From NCBI RefSeq assembly GCF_029581195.1, contig NZ_CP120737.1, positions 4,131,001-4,195,000 on the forward strand: DNA of 64,000 nucleotides, read 5' to 3'. The notes beneath the pieces were generated by a model, which saw only the letters and a list, made by a program, of their open reading frames with translations, was not told where the DNA came from and did not search any database. Origin of the DNA: Solwaraspora sp. WMMD791 (GTDB taxonomy: Bacteria; Actinomycetota; Actinomycetes; Mycobacteriales; Micromonosporaceae). Positions 6,696 to 15,474 of the stretch are shown here, piece after piece; the first letter of the stretch is position 1, and each line of letters starts with the position of its first letter. The translations under genes and the position numbers were made by a program.

Positions 6696-7457
6696 TCAGG
6701 CCGTGGCCAGCACCTCGTCGGCGACGGTCGTCAGCTCCCGCGCGGCCAGCTCGACCGCGGTCAGGTAGTGCCGCAGCCAGGAGCGAATGCCGTCCGGCGT
6801 ACCGGTCGCGAAGGCACCGGCCGCACCGACGTACTCCGGTTCCCGCTCGCGGTGGCCGACCTCGACGGCGAGCAGGCCACGGGGATCCACCCCGGCCGCG
6901 ACCAGGGTGAGCCGCCCGGCACCCCGGGCGACCAGCCCGCTCGGGCCGGCGAACGGGCGCAGCGCGAGCAGTTCGGCGTGCACCACCGCGGCCACCAGCA
7001 GCGCCGGGACCGACGTACCGCCGCCGACCAGCTCCGCGAGCCCGTCCAGGCGAGCCGCGACGGCCGGCGTACCGCTGATCGGACGCCCCAGCTGGTCGGC
7101 CGGGACCTGGTCGCGGGCGGCGAGCACGTGCAACCTGGCCAGGACCTGACGGGGGGTACGGGGCCACCGGTCGGCCAGCCCGGGCACCGCCTCGGCCACC
7201 CGCAGCGCCCCCTGCGTCACCGGATCGGTCACCGTGCCGGCGCGGACGTCGGCGACCGGGTGCGGGTGGCCTTCCAGCGCGGCGCTGGCGACCGCCGAGC
7301 GCAGGCTGACCTCGGCCGCGACCGCTCCGCCGTGGCGGCGCAGGGCGCGGTGCCGCAGCGCGGCGTCGACCTGCTCGCGGGCGGCGGCCAGCGCCGGTGC
7401 CACGTCGGCGAGATCCAGCAGCGGGGCGAGCGGATCGGTCCTGGTCACGTCGGTCAC
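6696..7457 (-). CDS. Fic-like protein with degenerate motif (Rv3662c-like)
   Basis: 253 residues, alanine-rich and mostly helical, converging on the HAD gene as in mycobacteria. Around residue 170 it reads LRPFAGPSGLVAR where Fic AMP-transferases have HxFx(D/E)GNGRxxR. The fold motif is recognisable but the catalytic histidine is arginine and the GNGR anion loop is lost. AMP transfer is therefore unlikely, and a structural or regulatory role is more plausible. GTG 7457 is taken as start; GTG 7448 is an alternative. Confidence 0.7.
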   Translation of the reverse strand: MTDVTRTDPLAPLLDLADVAPALAAAREQVDAALRHRALRRHGGAVAAEVSLRSAVASAALEGHPHPVADVRAGTVTDPVTQGALRVAEAVPGLADRWPRTPRQVLARLHVLAARDQVPADQLGRPISGTPAVAARLDGLAELVGGGTSVPALLVAAVVHAELLALRPFAGPSGLVARGAGRLTLVAAGVDPRGLLAVEVGHREREPEYVGAAGAFATGTPDGIRSWLRHYLTAVELAARELTTVADEVLATA

Positions 7458-7647
7458 GGTACGCCCCGGCCACGGCCGGTGCCGGACCGATCCCGGGTCG
7501 GCACCGCACCCGTACGGGCAACCGCCCGTCGCGCCGGTGTGGCCACTCGGCGCGTGGTGGGTACCCCGGGATCTGACAACTCTCGTGCCGGCTGGACGGC
7601 GACACTAACCTCGGAGCAAGTCAAGCGACGTGTGAGGAGCCCCACGG

Positions 7648-9612
7648 ATGAGCGAAACGCTGGAGAACCTACTTCAGGAGAATCGGCGGTTCGAGCCGCC
7701 GGCCGAACTGGCCGGGGCGGCCAACGTCACCGCGGCCGCGTACGACACCGCAGCCGCCGACCGGCTCGGCTTCTGGGCGGACCAGGCCCGCCGGTTGCAC
7801 TGGGCCAAGGAGTGGGACCAGGTGCTGGACTGGTCCAACCCGCCGTTCGCCAAGTGGTTCGTCGGCGGTCAGCTCAACGTCGCGTACAACTGTCTGGACC
7901 GGCACGTGGCCGCCGGGGCCGGTGACCGGGTCGCCATCCACTGGGAGGGCGAGCCGGGTGACACCCGCACCATCACCTACGCCGACCTGCACCGGATGAC
8001 CTGCCAGGCGGCGAACGCGTTGACCGACCTCGGCGTCACCGCCGGTGACCGGGTGGCGATCTACCTGCCGATGATCCCGGAGGCCGCGGTCGCGATGCTG
8101 GCCTGCGCCCGGATCGGTGCCACCCACAACGTGGTCTTCGGCGGATTCTCCGTCGACGCGCTCTCCGGCCGGGTCCGCGACGCCAGCGCCAAGGTGATCA
8201 TCACGGCGGACGGTGGCTACCGCCGGGGCAAGCCGTCGGCGCTCAAGCCGACCGTCGACGAGGCGGTCGCCCAGTGTCCGTCGGTCGAGAACGTGCTGGT
8301 GGTACGGCGTACCGGGGAAGATGTCGCCTGGACCGACAAGGACCACTGGTGGCACGAGACGGTCGAGACGGCGAGCAGCACGCACGAGGCGCAGCCGTTC
8401 GACGCCGAGCACCCGCTGTTCATTCTCTACACCAGCGGCACGACGGCCAAGCCGAAGGGCATCCTGCACACCACCGGCGGCTACCTCACCCAGGCGTCGT
8501 ACACCCATCACGCGGTCTTCGACCTCAAGCCGGAGACCGACGTCTACTGGTGCACCGCCGACATCGGCTGGGTCACCGGGCACTCCTACATCGTGTACGG
8601 TCCGCTGTCCAACGGTGCCACGCAGTTGATGTACGAGGGGACGCCGGACACCCCGCACAAGGGCCGGTTCTGGGAGCTGGTGCAGAAGTACCAGGTGAGC
8701 ATCCTGTACACCGCGCCGACGCTGATCCGCACCATGATGAAGTGGGGCGAGGACATCCCGGCCAAGTACGACCTGAGTTCGCTGCGGCTGCTCGGCAGCG
8801 TCGGTGAGCCGATCAACCCCGAGGCCTGGATGTGGTACCGGGAGCACATCGGTGCCGGCCGCTGCCCGATCGTGGACACCTGGTGGCAGACCGAGACCGG
8901 GGCGATCATGATCTCTCCGCTGCCCGGGGTCACCGCGACCAAGCCGGGCTCGGCGATGACCCCGCTGCCGGGGATCAGCGCCGACGTGGTCGACGACCAG
9001 GGCGCATCGGTGCCCGACGGGGGCGGCGGCTACCTGGTGCTGCGCGAGCCGTGGCCGTCGATGCTGCGCACCATCTGGGGTGACGACCAGCGGTTCATCG
9101 ACACCTACTGGTCGCGGTTCGACACGATGTACTTCGCCGGTGACGGGGCCAAGAAGGACGCCGACGGGCATGTCTGGCTGCTCGGCCGGGTCGACGACGT
9201 GATGCTGGTCTCCGGTCACAACATCTCGACCACCGAAGTGGAGTCGGCGTTGGTGTCGCACCCGTCGGTGGCGGAGGCGGCGGTGGTCGGCGCGACCGAC
9301 CCGACGACCGGTCAGGCGATCGTCGCGTTCGCCATCCCCCGGGGCAGCGCCGACACCGCTGGCGACGCGGGCGAGGCGTTGATCCAGGAGCTGCGCAACC
9401 ACGTCGCCCGTACGCTCGGGCCGATCGCCAAGCCCCGGCAGATCATGCTGGTGCCGGAGCTGCCGAAGACCCGGTCCGGCAAGATCATGCGTCGGTTGCT
9501 GCGGGACGTCGCCGAGAACCGTTCCCTCGGTGACGTCACGACCCTGCAGGACTCCACGGTGATGGAGCTGATCTCCTCCGGCATGCAGGGCGGCAAGTCC
9601 GACGAGGACTGA
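7648..9612 (+). CDS. acs: Acetyl-CoA synthetase
   Basis: 654 residues, the usual length. It activates acetate via acetyl-AMP to acetyl-CoA in the cytoplasm. The adenylate-forming P-loop YTSGTTAKPKG is near residue 261, TWWQTETG near 411, and the C-terminal PKTRSGKIMRR near 607 carries the catalytic lysine that protein acetylases commonly modify. ATG 7648 follows GAGGAG at good spacing. A strong terminator follows, so it is monocistronic. Its place after the ssd/HAD/Fic-like block matches the mycobacterial order. Confidence 0.97.
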   Translation: MSETLENLLQENRRFEPPAELAGAANVTAAAYDTAAADRLGFWADQARRLHWAKEWDQVLDWSNPPFAKWFVGGQLNVAYNCLDRHVAAGAGDRVAIHWEGEPGDTRTITYADLHRMTCQAANALTDLGVTAGDRVAIYLPMIPEAAVAMLACARIGATHNVVFGGFSVDALSGRVRDASAKVIITADGGYRRGKPSALKPTVDEAVAQCPSVENVLVVRRTGEDVAWTDKDHWWHETVETASSTHEAQPFDAEHPLFILYTSGTTAKPKGILHTTGGYLTQASYTHHAVFDLKPETDVYWCTADIGWVTGHSYIVYGPLSNGATQLMYEGTPDTPHKGRFWELVQKYQVSILYTAPTLIRTMMKWGEDIPAKYDLSSLRLLGSVGEPINPEAWMWYREHIGAGRCPIVDTWWQTETGAIMISPLPGVTATKPGSAMTPLPGISADVVDDQGASVPDGGGGYLVLREPWPSMLRTIWGDDQRFIDTYWSRFDTMYFAGDGAKKDADGHVWLLGRVDDVMLVSGHNISTTEVESALVSHPSVAEAAVVGATDPTTGQAIVAFAIPRGSADTAGDAGEALIQELRNHVARTLGPIAKPRQIMLVPELPKTRSGKIMRRLLRDVAENRSLGDVTTLQDSTVMELISSGMQGGKSDED

Positions 9613-9640
9613 CAGCCTACCGTCGGAGCTGGACATTCTG

Positions 9641-9677
9641 GCCGGTTCGGCCGCTTCGGCGGCCGGACCGGCTTTTT
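9641..9677 (+). terminator. Intrinsic terminator of acs
   Basis: GCCGGTTCGGCCGC (9641-9654), loop TTCG, complementary arm 9659-9672 with one mismatch, then five T. The clearest factor-independent terminator in the window. Confidence 0.9.
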
Positions 9678-9874
9678 CGCGCGCCCTGAGCGTTGTGACA
9701 TATCAGGGCGTTCCAACCATGATCGTGAAACAAATCGACGCATGGACCTTCACAGAAGTTCCCTCGGGTGACTAGGTTCACGATGGCCCCGCAACACGAG
9801 GCCGGATCATCCGGAACCCCCAGCCCCGCTCACCCAAGTGGCGGCTTGGTATCCCCCGAACCGGAGGTAACCAC

Positions 9875-12259
9875 GTGCGCAGAGTCATGGTGGGAATGCT
9901 CACCGTGTCGCTTGCCTCGGGAATGGGTGTCGCTCTCCCCGCGTCAGCGGGGGCGGCACCGCCGGTGGACACACCGGTGGCAGCGCCCTCCCAGGCCGTA
10001 GCCCCCAGCATCGACGACCTACCCAACCCGCTCGGCGAGAAGCGGCGTGAGCTGCGCGAACGCGCGGTCAGCGAGGTCGTCAGTGGACGGATCACCCCGC
10101 AGCGCCGGGGTGCCAGCACCGTCGCGAAGATCGGCGAGACATCCGGCACCGGCCTCGCCGGGCGGGGCACTGCCGCCGCCGGCAAGGACCAGTACGTCGA
10201 ACTCGCCCGGGAGACCACCGACCGGATCTTCGTGATCCTGGCCGAGTACGGCGACGAACGGCACCCCAGCTACCCGGACGTGGACAGCAACCCCGGCTGG
10301 CCCGGCCCGGTCAGCTTCGACGGACCGCTGCACAACCAGATCCCCGAGCCGGACCGGTCGGTCAACAACAGCACCGTCTGGCAGGCCGACTACTCCGCTG
10401 AGCACTACCGGCAGCTGTACTTCGGCGCCGGCGAGGGCGTCGAGTCGGTCAAGACGTACTTCGAGACGCAGTCCTCCGGCCGGTACAGCGTCGACGGCAC
10501 CGTCACCGACTGGGTGAAGGTCCGCTACAACGGTGCCCGCTACGGCCGTGACCTGTGCGGCAGCAACGTCTGCAGCAACGTCTGGCAGCTGGTCCGCGAC
10601 GCCGCCAACCAGTGGGTCGCCGACCAGCGGGCACTCGGGCGCACCGACGCCGAGATCACCGCCGAGCTGCGCGAGTTCGACAAGTGGGACCGGTACGACT
10701 TCGACGGTGACGGCGACTTCAACGAGCCCGACGGCTACCTCGACCACTTCCAGATCGTCCACGCCGGTCACGGCCAGGAGGACGGCGACCCCTGGCAGGG
10801 TGAGGACGCCATCTGGAGCCACCGCTGGTACGCCTTTGCCAGCGACGCCGGCCTGACCGGCCCGGCCGACAACCCGTTGGGTGGCACCCAGATCGCCGAC
10901 ACCGGGCTGTGGATCGGTGACTACACCATTCAGCCGGAGAACGGCGGCCTGAGCGTCTTCGTCCACGAGTACGCCCACGACCTGGGCCTGCCGGACGACT
11001 ACGACACCTCCGGTGGTGGCGACAACAACAACGAGCACTGGACGTTGATGGCGCAGAGCCGACTGGGCGCCGCCACCGACCAGGGCATCGGCGAGCGCCC
11101 CGGCGACCTCGGTGCCTGGAACAAGCTGCAGCTCGGCTGGCTGGACTACGAGGTGGTGGTGGCCGGTCAGAAACGGACCCTGCACCTCGGTCCACAGGAG
11201 TACAACACCAAGCGGGCGCAGGCGGTCGTGGTGGTTCTGCCGAAGAAGCAGGTCACCACCGAGCTGGGCGAACCGTACGCCGGCGAGCTGCAGTACTTCT
11301 CCGGCAACTCAGACGATCTGAACAACACGATGACCCGCGAGTTCGACCTGACCGGGGCCGCCACCGCCGCCCTGTCGATGAAGGCCCGCTACGACATCGA
11401 GGACGACTACGACTACCTGTACTTCCAGGCGTCCACCGACGGCGGCGAGAGCTGGACGTCGCTGGACGGCACCATCAACGGCAGCCCGTTCGGCACCGAC
11501 GGCAGTGGCACCCCGGCGATCGACAGCTCGACCGGTGGCCAGTGGGTGGACATCGCCGTACCGCTGGACGCGTACGCCGGGGACGAGGTGCTGGTGCGGC
11601 TGCTCTACCGCACCGACGGCGCGGTGGCGTACGGCGGCTTCTTCGGTGACGAGATCGTCGTCACCGCCGACGGGTCGCCGATCTTCACCGACGGCGCGGA
11701 AGGCGACGGCGACTGGACCCTGACCGGCTGGTCGGCGGTCGGTGCCAGCACCACCGGCGAGTTCGACAACTACTACATCGCCGGGCACCGCTCGTACGTC
11801 TCCTACGACCGGTACCTCGAAACCGGTCCGTACTACTTCGGGTACGCCGACAGCAAGCCGGACTGGGTGGACCACTACGCCTACCAGGAGGGTCTGCTGA
11901 TCTCGTACTGGGACACCTCCCAGGCCGACAACAACACCAACGTGCACCCGGGTGAGGGCCGCAACCTCTACATCGACTCGCGGCCACGGCCGATGTACAA
12001 CCTGACCGGCGCGCCCTGGCGGGCCCGGGTCCAGGTGTACGACGCGCCGTTCAGCCTGGAGAAGGCCGACTCGTTCACCCTGCACATCAACAGTCAGCCG
12101 CAGTACATCCGTGGCCAGGCGGCCCAGCCGCTGTTCGACGACACCAAGAAGTACTTCTTCGAGGAGTTGCCGAACCACGGGGTCAAGCTGCCGGCTGTCG
12201 GTGTCAAGATCCGGGTGGTGGATGTCGACGGCACCACCATGAAGATCAGGATCTCCTGA
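9875..12259 (+). CDS. Secreted M6 metalloprotease (immune inhibitor A-like)
   Basis: 794 residues. A signal peptide (MRRVMVGMLTVSLASGMGVA, cut near ASAGA) is followed by a propeptide-like region to about 110. The M6 catalytic domain carries HEYAHDLGLPD near 363-373, the zinc HExxHxxGxxD motif. The acidic DFDGDGDFNEPDG near 275 looks calcium-binding. The C-terminal half (about 470-790) holds beta-rich domains typical of InhA-type proteases. GTG 9875 follows GGAGGTAA. It should be exported by Sec and degrade extracellular protein. It has its own terminator downstream. Confidence 0.92.
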   Translation: MRRVMVGMLTVSLASGMGVALPASAGAAPPVDTPVAAPSQAVAPSIDDLPNPLGEKRRELRERAVSEVVSGRITPQRRGASTVAKIGETSGTGLAGRGTAAAGKDQYVELARETTDRIFVILAEYGDERHPSYPDVDSNPGWPGPVSFDGPLHNQIPEPDRSVNNSTVWQADYSAEHYRQLYFGAGEGVESVKTYFETQSSGRYSVDGTVTDWVKVRYNGARYGRDLCGSNVCSNVWQLVRDAANQWVADQRALGRTDAEITAELREFDKWDRYDFDGDGDFNEPDGYLDHFQIVHAGHGQEDGDPWQGEDAIWSHRWYAFASDAGLTGPADNPLGGTQIADTGLWIGDYTIQPENGGLSVFVHEYAHDLGLPDDYDTSGGGDNNNEHWTLMAQSRLGAATDQGIGERPGDLGAWNKLQLGWLDYEVVVAGQKRTLHLGPQEYNTKRAQAVVVVLPKKQVTTELGEPYAGELQYFSGNSDDLNNTMTREFDLTGAATAALSMKARYDIEDDYDYLYFQASTDGGESWTSLDGTINGSPFGTDGSGTPAIDSSTGGQWVDIAVPLDAYAGDEVLVRLLYRTDGAVAYGGFFGDEIVVTADGSPIFTDGAEGDGDWTLTGWSAVGASTTGEFDNYYIAGHRSYVSYDRYLETGPYYFGYADSKPDWVDHYAYQEGLLISYWDTSQADNNTNVHPGEGRNLYIDSRPRPMYNLTGAPWRARVQVYDAPFSLEKADSFTLHINSQPQYIRGQAAQPLFDDTKKYFFEELPNHGVKLPAVGVKIRVVDVDGTTMKIRIS

Positions 12260-12265
12260 GCCGGT

Positions 12266-12306
12266 GCCGCCCGGCCGGCGGATGCAACGTCGGCCGGCCG
12301 GGCGGC
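12266..12306 (+). terminator. Hairpin after the M6 protease gene
   Basis: GCCGCCCGGCCGG (12266-12278) pairs perfectly with CCGGCCGGGCGGC (12294-12306), a 13-bp stem with a 15-nt loop and no T tract. It ends 11 nt before the lipoprotein start. Confidence 0.7.
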
Positions 12307-12317
12307 GTCCAACCGGG

Positions 12318-12863
12318 ATGACACCTCCACAGCTGATTCACCGGTCAACCACCCGGCGTCGTCGGACCCGCACCGGGTGGTTGACCGTCGGCGTCTGCGC
12401 CCTCGCACTCACCGCTGCGGCCTGCGCCCCACCGCCGGACGGCACGACGCCGGCCGCCACGCAGCCCGGAGGCACGATGCCCACTGAGCCCGGCGGGACC
12501 CCGACCGGGCCCGCCGAGAGTTCGACCGGACCCGCCGAGAGTTCGACCGGACCCGCCGGCCCGACGGGGCCGCCGCTGTCGCGTACGGATCCGCCGGTAC
12601 CGACCCGCCCCGGTACGCCGCCGTCGACGCCGTCGGACCTGATCACCGGCGACTGGCTGGTCGGCACCGTCACCACCGGCGGCACCGGCCCCTGCTACCG
12701 CCTGGTCACCGACGACGGCGTGGAGCATGCGCTGTACGGCGACGCCGGTGCTCCACTCGTCCGGCACACCCGGATCCGGGTCAAGGTCGAGCCGCTCGAC
12801 GTACGGATCAGTTGCGGGCCTGGTCAGTCGTGGCGGCTGGTACGCGCGGAGCTGCTGCGCTGA
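12318..12863 (+). CDS. Small secreted lipoprotein with Pro/Thr-rich linker
   Basis: 181 residues. A basic N-terminus (RRRRTRTGW) and hydrophobic core end in a lipobox LTAAAC, so a diacylglycerol anchor on the outer membrane face is expected. A linker rich in G, P, T and S contains two copies of GPAESST. The final 75 residues form a small domain (DWLVGTVTTGGTGPCYRLVTD) with two cysteines. No family is recognised. ATG 12318 lacks a clear ribosome site. Its 3' end overlaps the convergent C45 gene by 56 nt. Confidence 0.75.
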   Translation: MTPPQLIHRSTTRRRRTRTGWLTVGVCALALTAAACAPPPDGTTPAATQPGGTMPTEPGGTPTGPAESSTGPAESSTGPAGPTGPPLSRTDPPVPTRPGTPPSTPSDLITGDWLVGTVTTGGTGPCYRLVTDDGVEHALYGDAGAPLVRHTRIRVKVEPLDVRISCGPGQSWRLVRAELLR

Positions 12864-14043
12864 CGTCCCGGTCGCCGGTCAGCTCCAGCCACTGGTAGTC
12901 GTGCCGGCACGGCGGCCCGGCCGCCAGACCCAGTCGTCGACTGTCGAGATCGAGCAGCACCGAGTGGACCGTCTCGGCCTGATCCGCCGGGGCGTCCCGT
13001 TCGTCGAGGTGCCGGCAGATCGCCAACGGCAGTCCCAGGTGGTCGTGGAAGACGTCGGCCAGCGCGTCGAGCCCGACCGGGCCGCGACCGGTCCGGTCGA
13101 CCAGCAGCCGTCGGGCCCGGGCCGAGCGGAACAGCGACGACCCGCCCAGATCCTTCATCGTGTCCCGCACCGCCAGGGCGCTCTCCAAGTGGTTGGCGTG
13201 CGTCAACACCCCGTCCGCCGGATGCAGCCAGCCCACGTCACCGGGTACGACCTCCAGGTCCAGCAGTTCCCCGCCGCCCGGCCCGGCCTGCCCGAGCAGC
13301 AGGTTGATCGAGGCGTTGCGCGGCGTACGGCAGGCCACCCTCGTCGCCTGACCGAGGCTGCCGGCTTCCAGCACGGCACGCAGCAGGACGTGGTACGGCA
13401 CCCCGGGCGTACGGCCGGCCGACAGCCCGTCCCGGTCGGTGCCGAGCATGTTGACGCAGACACCGAGGCCGGCGGAGTTGAGCCCGGTCTTGGCGAGCAT
13501 GCCGGCTTCGGCGAGGGTGAGCACCGCGTCGCCACGTTCGTCGACGGTGCGCAGCACCACCATCGTGTCCCGCTGGTCGGGGTGCCAGTCCCAGTTCTGC
13601 CCCAGCAGCAGGTGGCCGTCGACGGCGTGGCTGCCGAGGACTCCGGCCGCCGTACAGCCGCCGTCGGCACCGTCCGGATGCCCCGGCGCGGCGGGGGGCC
13701 GGGTCCCGTAGAGCAGTTCGGTACGCGCGTTGAGCGCATAGATCTCGTCGACGTGCACACCGGCGCCCTCGGCCAGCCCGTCGAGCATGTCGGTCACTCG
13801 CGGATGCACGGCACGACTGGCGTTACGGAACGTGCCTCCGGCCACCCGTACCGCTGCCCGGCTCAGCCCGGCCTCGTCCCGGAACCGGCGCAGGTACCGG
13901 TCGACGTTGTCGGCGATCAGGCCGGCGGCGGCGGCACCGTAACCGGCACCGCACTGGGCGGGCGCGCCGGTGACGTCGACCACCACGACTCCGGCGGCGG
14001 TGAGCGGGGCCCGCAGGTCGTGCCGGGCGACATCATCGGCCAC
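12808..14043 (-). CDS. C45-family peptidase / acyltransferase-like Ntn hydrolase
   Basis: About 411 residues of the C45 (isopenicillin N acyltransferase-like) family, N-terminal-nucleophile enzymes that cleave themselves before a cysteine. The likely site is GG-CTAAG near residue 128. Family-type features follow: HLLLGQNWDWHP and LLTLAEAGMLAKTGLNSAGLGVC-like segments (here VLTLAEAGM). GTG 14043 behind AGGTGG is chosen; the open frame continues far upstream only because it is antisense to the next gene. Substrate unknown: penicillin-type acyl groups or small acyl amines. It diverges from the hydrolase gene at 14149. Confidence 0.85.
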   Translation of the reverse strand: MADDVARHDLRAPLTAAGVVVVDVTGAPAQCGAGYGAAAAGLIADNVDRYLRRFRDEAGLSRAAVRVAGGTFRNASRAVHPRVTDMLDGLAEGAGVHVDEIYALNARTELLYGTRPPAAPGHPDGADGGCTAAGVLGSHAVDGHLLLGQNWDWHPDQRDTMVVLRTVDERGDAVLTLAEAGMLAKTGLNSAGLGVCVNMLGTDRDGLSAGRTPGVPYHVLLRAVLEAGSLGQATRVACRTPRNASINLLLGQAGPGGGELLDLEVVPGDVGWLHPADGVLTHANHLESALAVRDTMKDLGGSSLFRSARARRLLVDRTGRGPVGLDALADVFHDHLGLPLAICRHLDERDAPADQAETVHSVLLDLDSRRLGLAAGPPCRHDYQWLELTGDRDVSAAAPRVPAATTDQARN

Positions 14044-14136
14044 GAGGACCACCTTATCGTCGCCGGTGACGAGACCTGCCCCGGAATCTACCCTGATTGT
14101 CTGACCAGGCCTTATCCGCAGGGTGCGGCGGCCGCC

Positions 14137-14142
14137 TACGCT
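14137..14142 (+). promoter_or_regulatory. -10 element of the EphE-like gene
   Basis: TACGCT 6 nt before ATG 14149, no ribosome site; consistent with a leaderless mRNA. Confidence 0.45.
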
Positions 14143-14148
14143 GTGGCC

Positions 14149-15087
14149 ATGGCAGATGACGGCAGGGCGGTCGGTCCGGTGGACGAGTCCTGCGTGCTCA
14201 TCGACGGCCCATGGGAGCACCGGTACGTCGGCGCGAACGGCAGCAGGTTCCACGTCGTCGAGGCGGGCACCGGCCCGCTGGTGTTGTTCCTGCACGGTTT
14301 CCCCGAGTTCTGGTGGGCCTGGCACGAGATGCTGCCGGCCGTCGCCGACGCCGGGTACCGGGCCGTCGCGGTCGACATGCGCGGCTTCGGCGCCAGCGAC
14401 AAACCACCCCGCGGGTACGACGGCTACACCCTGGCCGCCGACGTCACCGGCATGATCCGGGCCCTCGGTGAGCGTTCGGCCGTCATCGTCGGCGCCGGGT
14501 TCGGCGGCATGATCGGCTGGACGGCCGCCGCGTTCCACCCCCGGATGGTGCGCCGGTTGGTCGTCATCGGGGCCGCCCACCCGCTGCGGCTACGGTCGGC
14601 GATCTTCTCCGATCCGCGGGGGCAGTTCACCGCCTCCACCCCGTCGCTACGGTTCCAGCTCCCCCGCTACGAGCACGTGCTGACCCGCGACGACGCGGCG
14701 ATGATCGGTGGATTCCTCCGGCGCTGGGGCGGGCCGGCCTGGACGGACGGGCCGCGATTCGCCGAGTACGAGCGACGGTGCCGCACCGCGATGCGAATCC
14801 CGCAGGCGTCGTTCTGCGCGTTGGAGGGCTACCGTTGGGCGTTCCGGTCCCTGCTGCGCCTGCACGGCTACCGCTTCGTGAAGCTACTGCAGGAACCGCT
14901 GGTGACGCCGACGCTACAGCTGCACGGTGCGCTCGATCCGGCGGTCCTGCCGCGCACCGCCCAGGGCTCCGGACGGTACGTGATCGCCCCCTACGAGTGG
15001 CGGCTACTGGACGCGGTAGGCCACTTCCCGCACGTCGAATCGCCCGACCTGGTCCTCGGTGAGGTGCTGCGATGGGCGAAGAGCTGA
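14149..15087 (+). CDS. ephE: EphE-like alpha/beta hydrolase lacking the nucleophile
   Basis: 312 residues of the epoxide-hydrolase group of alpha/beta hydrolases. The oxyanion segment HGFPEFWWAW (about 49-58) and the cap region are typical, and a late histidine sits in DAVGHFPH. At the nucleophile elbow the expected G-x-D-x-G (GHDWGG) is GAGFGG (about 115-120), with glycine where the attacking aspartate should be. It may be inactive as an epoxide hydrolase or use other chemistry. The mycobacterial counterpart (ephE, Rv3670) lies in the same region, which supports the assignment. Confidence 0.82.
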   Translation: MADDGRAVGPVDESCVLIDGPWEHRYVGANGSRFHVVEAGTGPLVLFLHGFPEFWWAWHEMLPAVADAGYRAVAVDMRGFGASDKPPRGYDGYTLAADVTGMIRALGERSAVIVGAGFGGMIGWTAAAFHPRMVRRLVVIGAAHPLRLRSAIFSDPRGQFTASTPSLRFQLPRYEHVLTRDDAAMIGGFLRRWGGPAWTDGPRFAEYERRCRTAMRIPQASFCALEGYRWAFRSLLRLHGYRFVKLLQEPLVTPTLQLHGALDPAVLPRTAQGSGRYVIAPYEWRLLDAVGHFPHVESPDLVLGEVLRWAKS

Positions 15088-15111
15088 TCCTGCCCGGCTG
15101 CGGACTGCGGC

Positions 15112-15474
15112 TCAGACCCGCTGCTCCCGCAGCTCGGTGACCTCGTTGGCCGGTGCCCAGCCCTGGTAGACGCCGAAGTCGAACTCTTCCAGCCCGAGGG
15201 ACTGGGCGACCGGGGCACGGCCGCCGGTGTACTCGACCCGCAGCCAGCTGTCGTGCTTGGCGAGCACCACGAACGGCTGGCCGTGCCAGGTGCAGGTGGT
15301 CCGCACGTACGCCAGGTCGTCGATCTCGGCGGCCGGCACCACCCGGACGCACCGGCCGGGGCGGATGGCGGTGAATCCGTCGCTGTCGGTGGGCTGGTAG
15401 ATCCGGACGTGGTCGCCGTCCGGGCTGGCGTCGTACTCCTGCCCTCGCCAGCGGGCGACGTAGCCGTCACGCAT
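15112..15474 (-). CDS. Hypothetical protein at the end of the ESX locus (120 aa)
   Basis: 120 residues, compact and beta-like by composition (GYVARWRGQEYDASPDGDHV and TCTWHGQPFVVLAKHDSW). No known domain is recognised. ATG 15474 (or 15477) overlaps the stop of the SseB gene, with the ribosome site AAGGAGGA inside that gene, so translation is coupled. Position as last gene behind eccB, two WXG100 genes and an SseB protein suggests a secretion-linked or immunity-like role, but that is inference. Confidence 0.7.
   Translation of the reverse strand: MRDGYVARWRGQEYDASPDGDHVRIYQPTDSDGFTAIRPGRCVRVVPAAEIDDLAYVRTTCTWHGQPFVVLAKHDSWLRVEYTGGRAPVAQSLGLEEFDFGVYQGWAPANEVTELREQRV

Noticed and set aside
7669-9636. 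655-residue ORF antisense to acs
   Set aside because: His/Arg/Val-rich shadow of a highly biased high-GC gene; no domain, and acs itself is certain.
12727-14148. Long N-terminal extension of the EphE-like protein
   Set aside because: Composition is that of an antisense frame over the C45 gene. A leaderless ATG at 14149 gives the full hydrolase fold.
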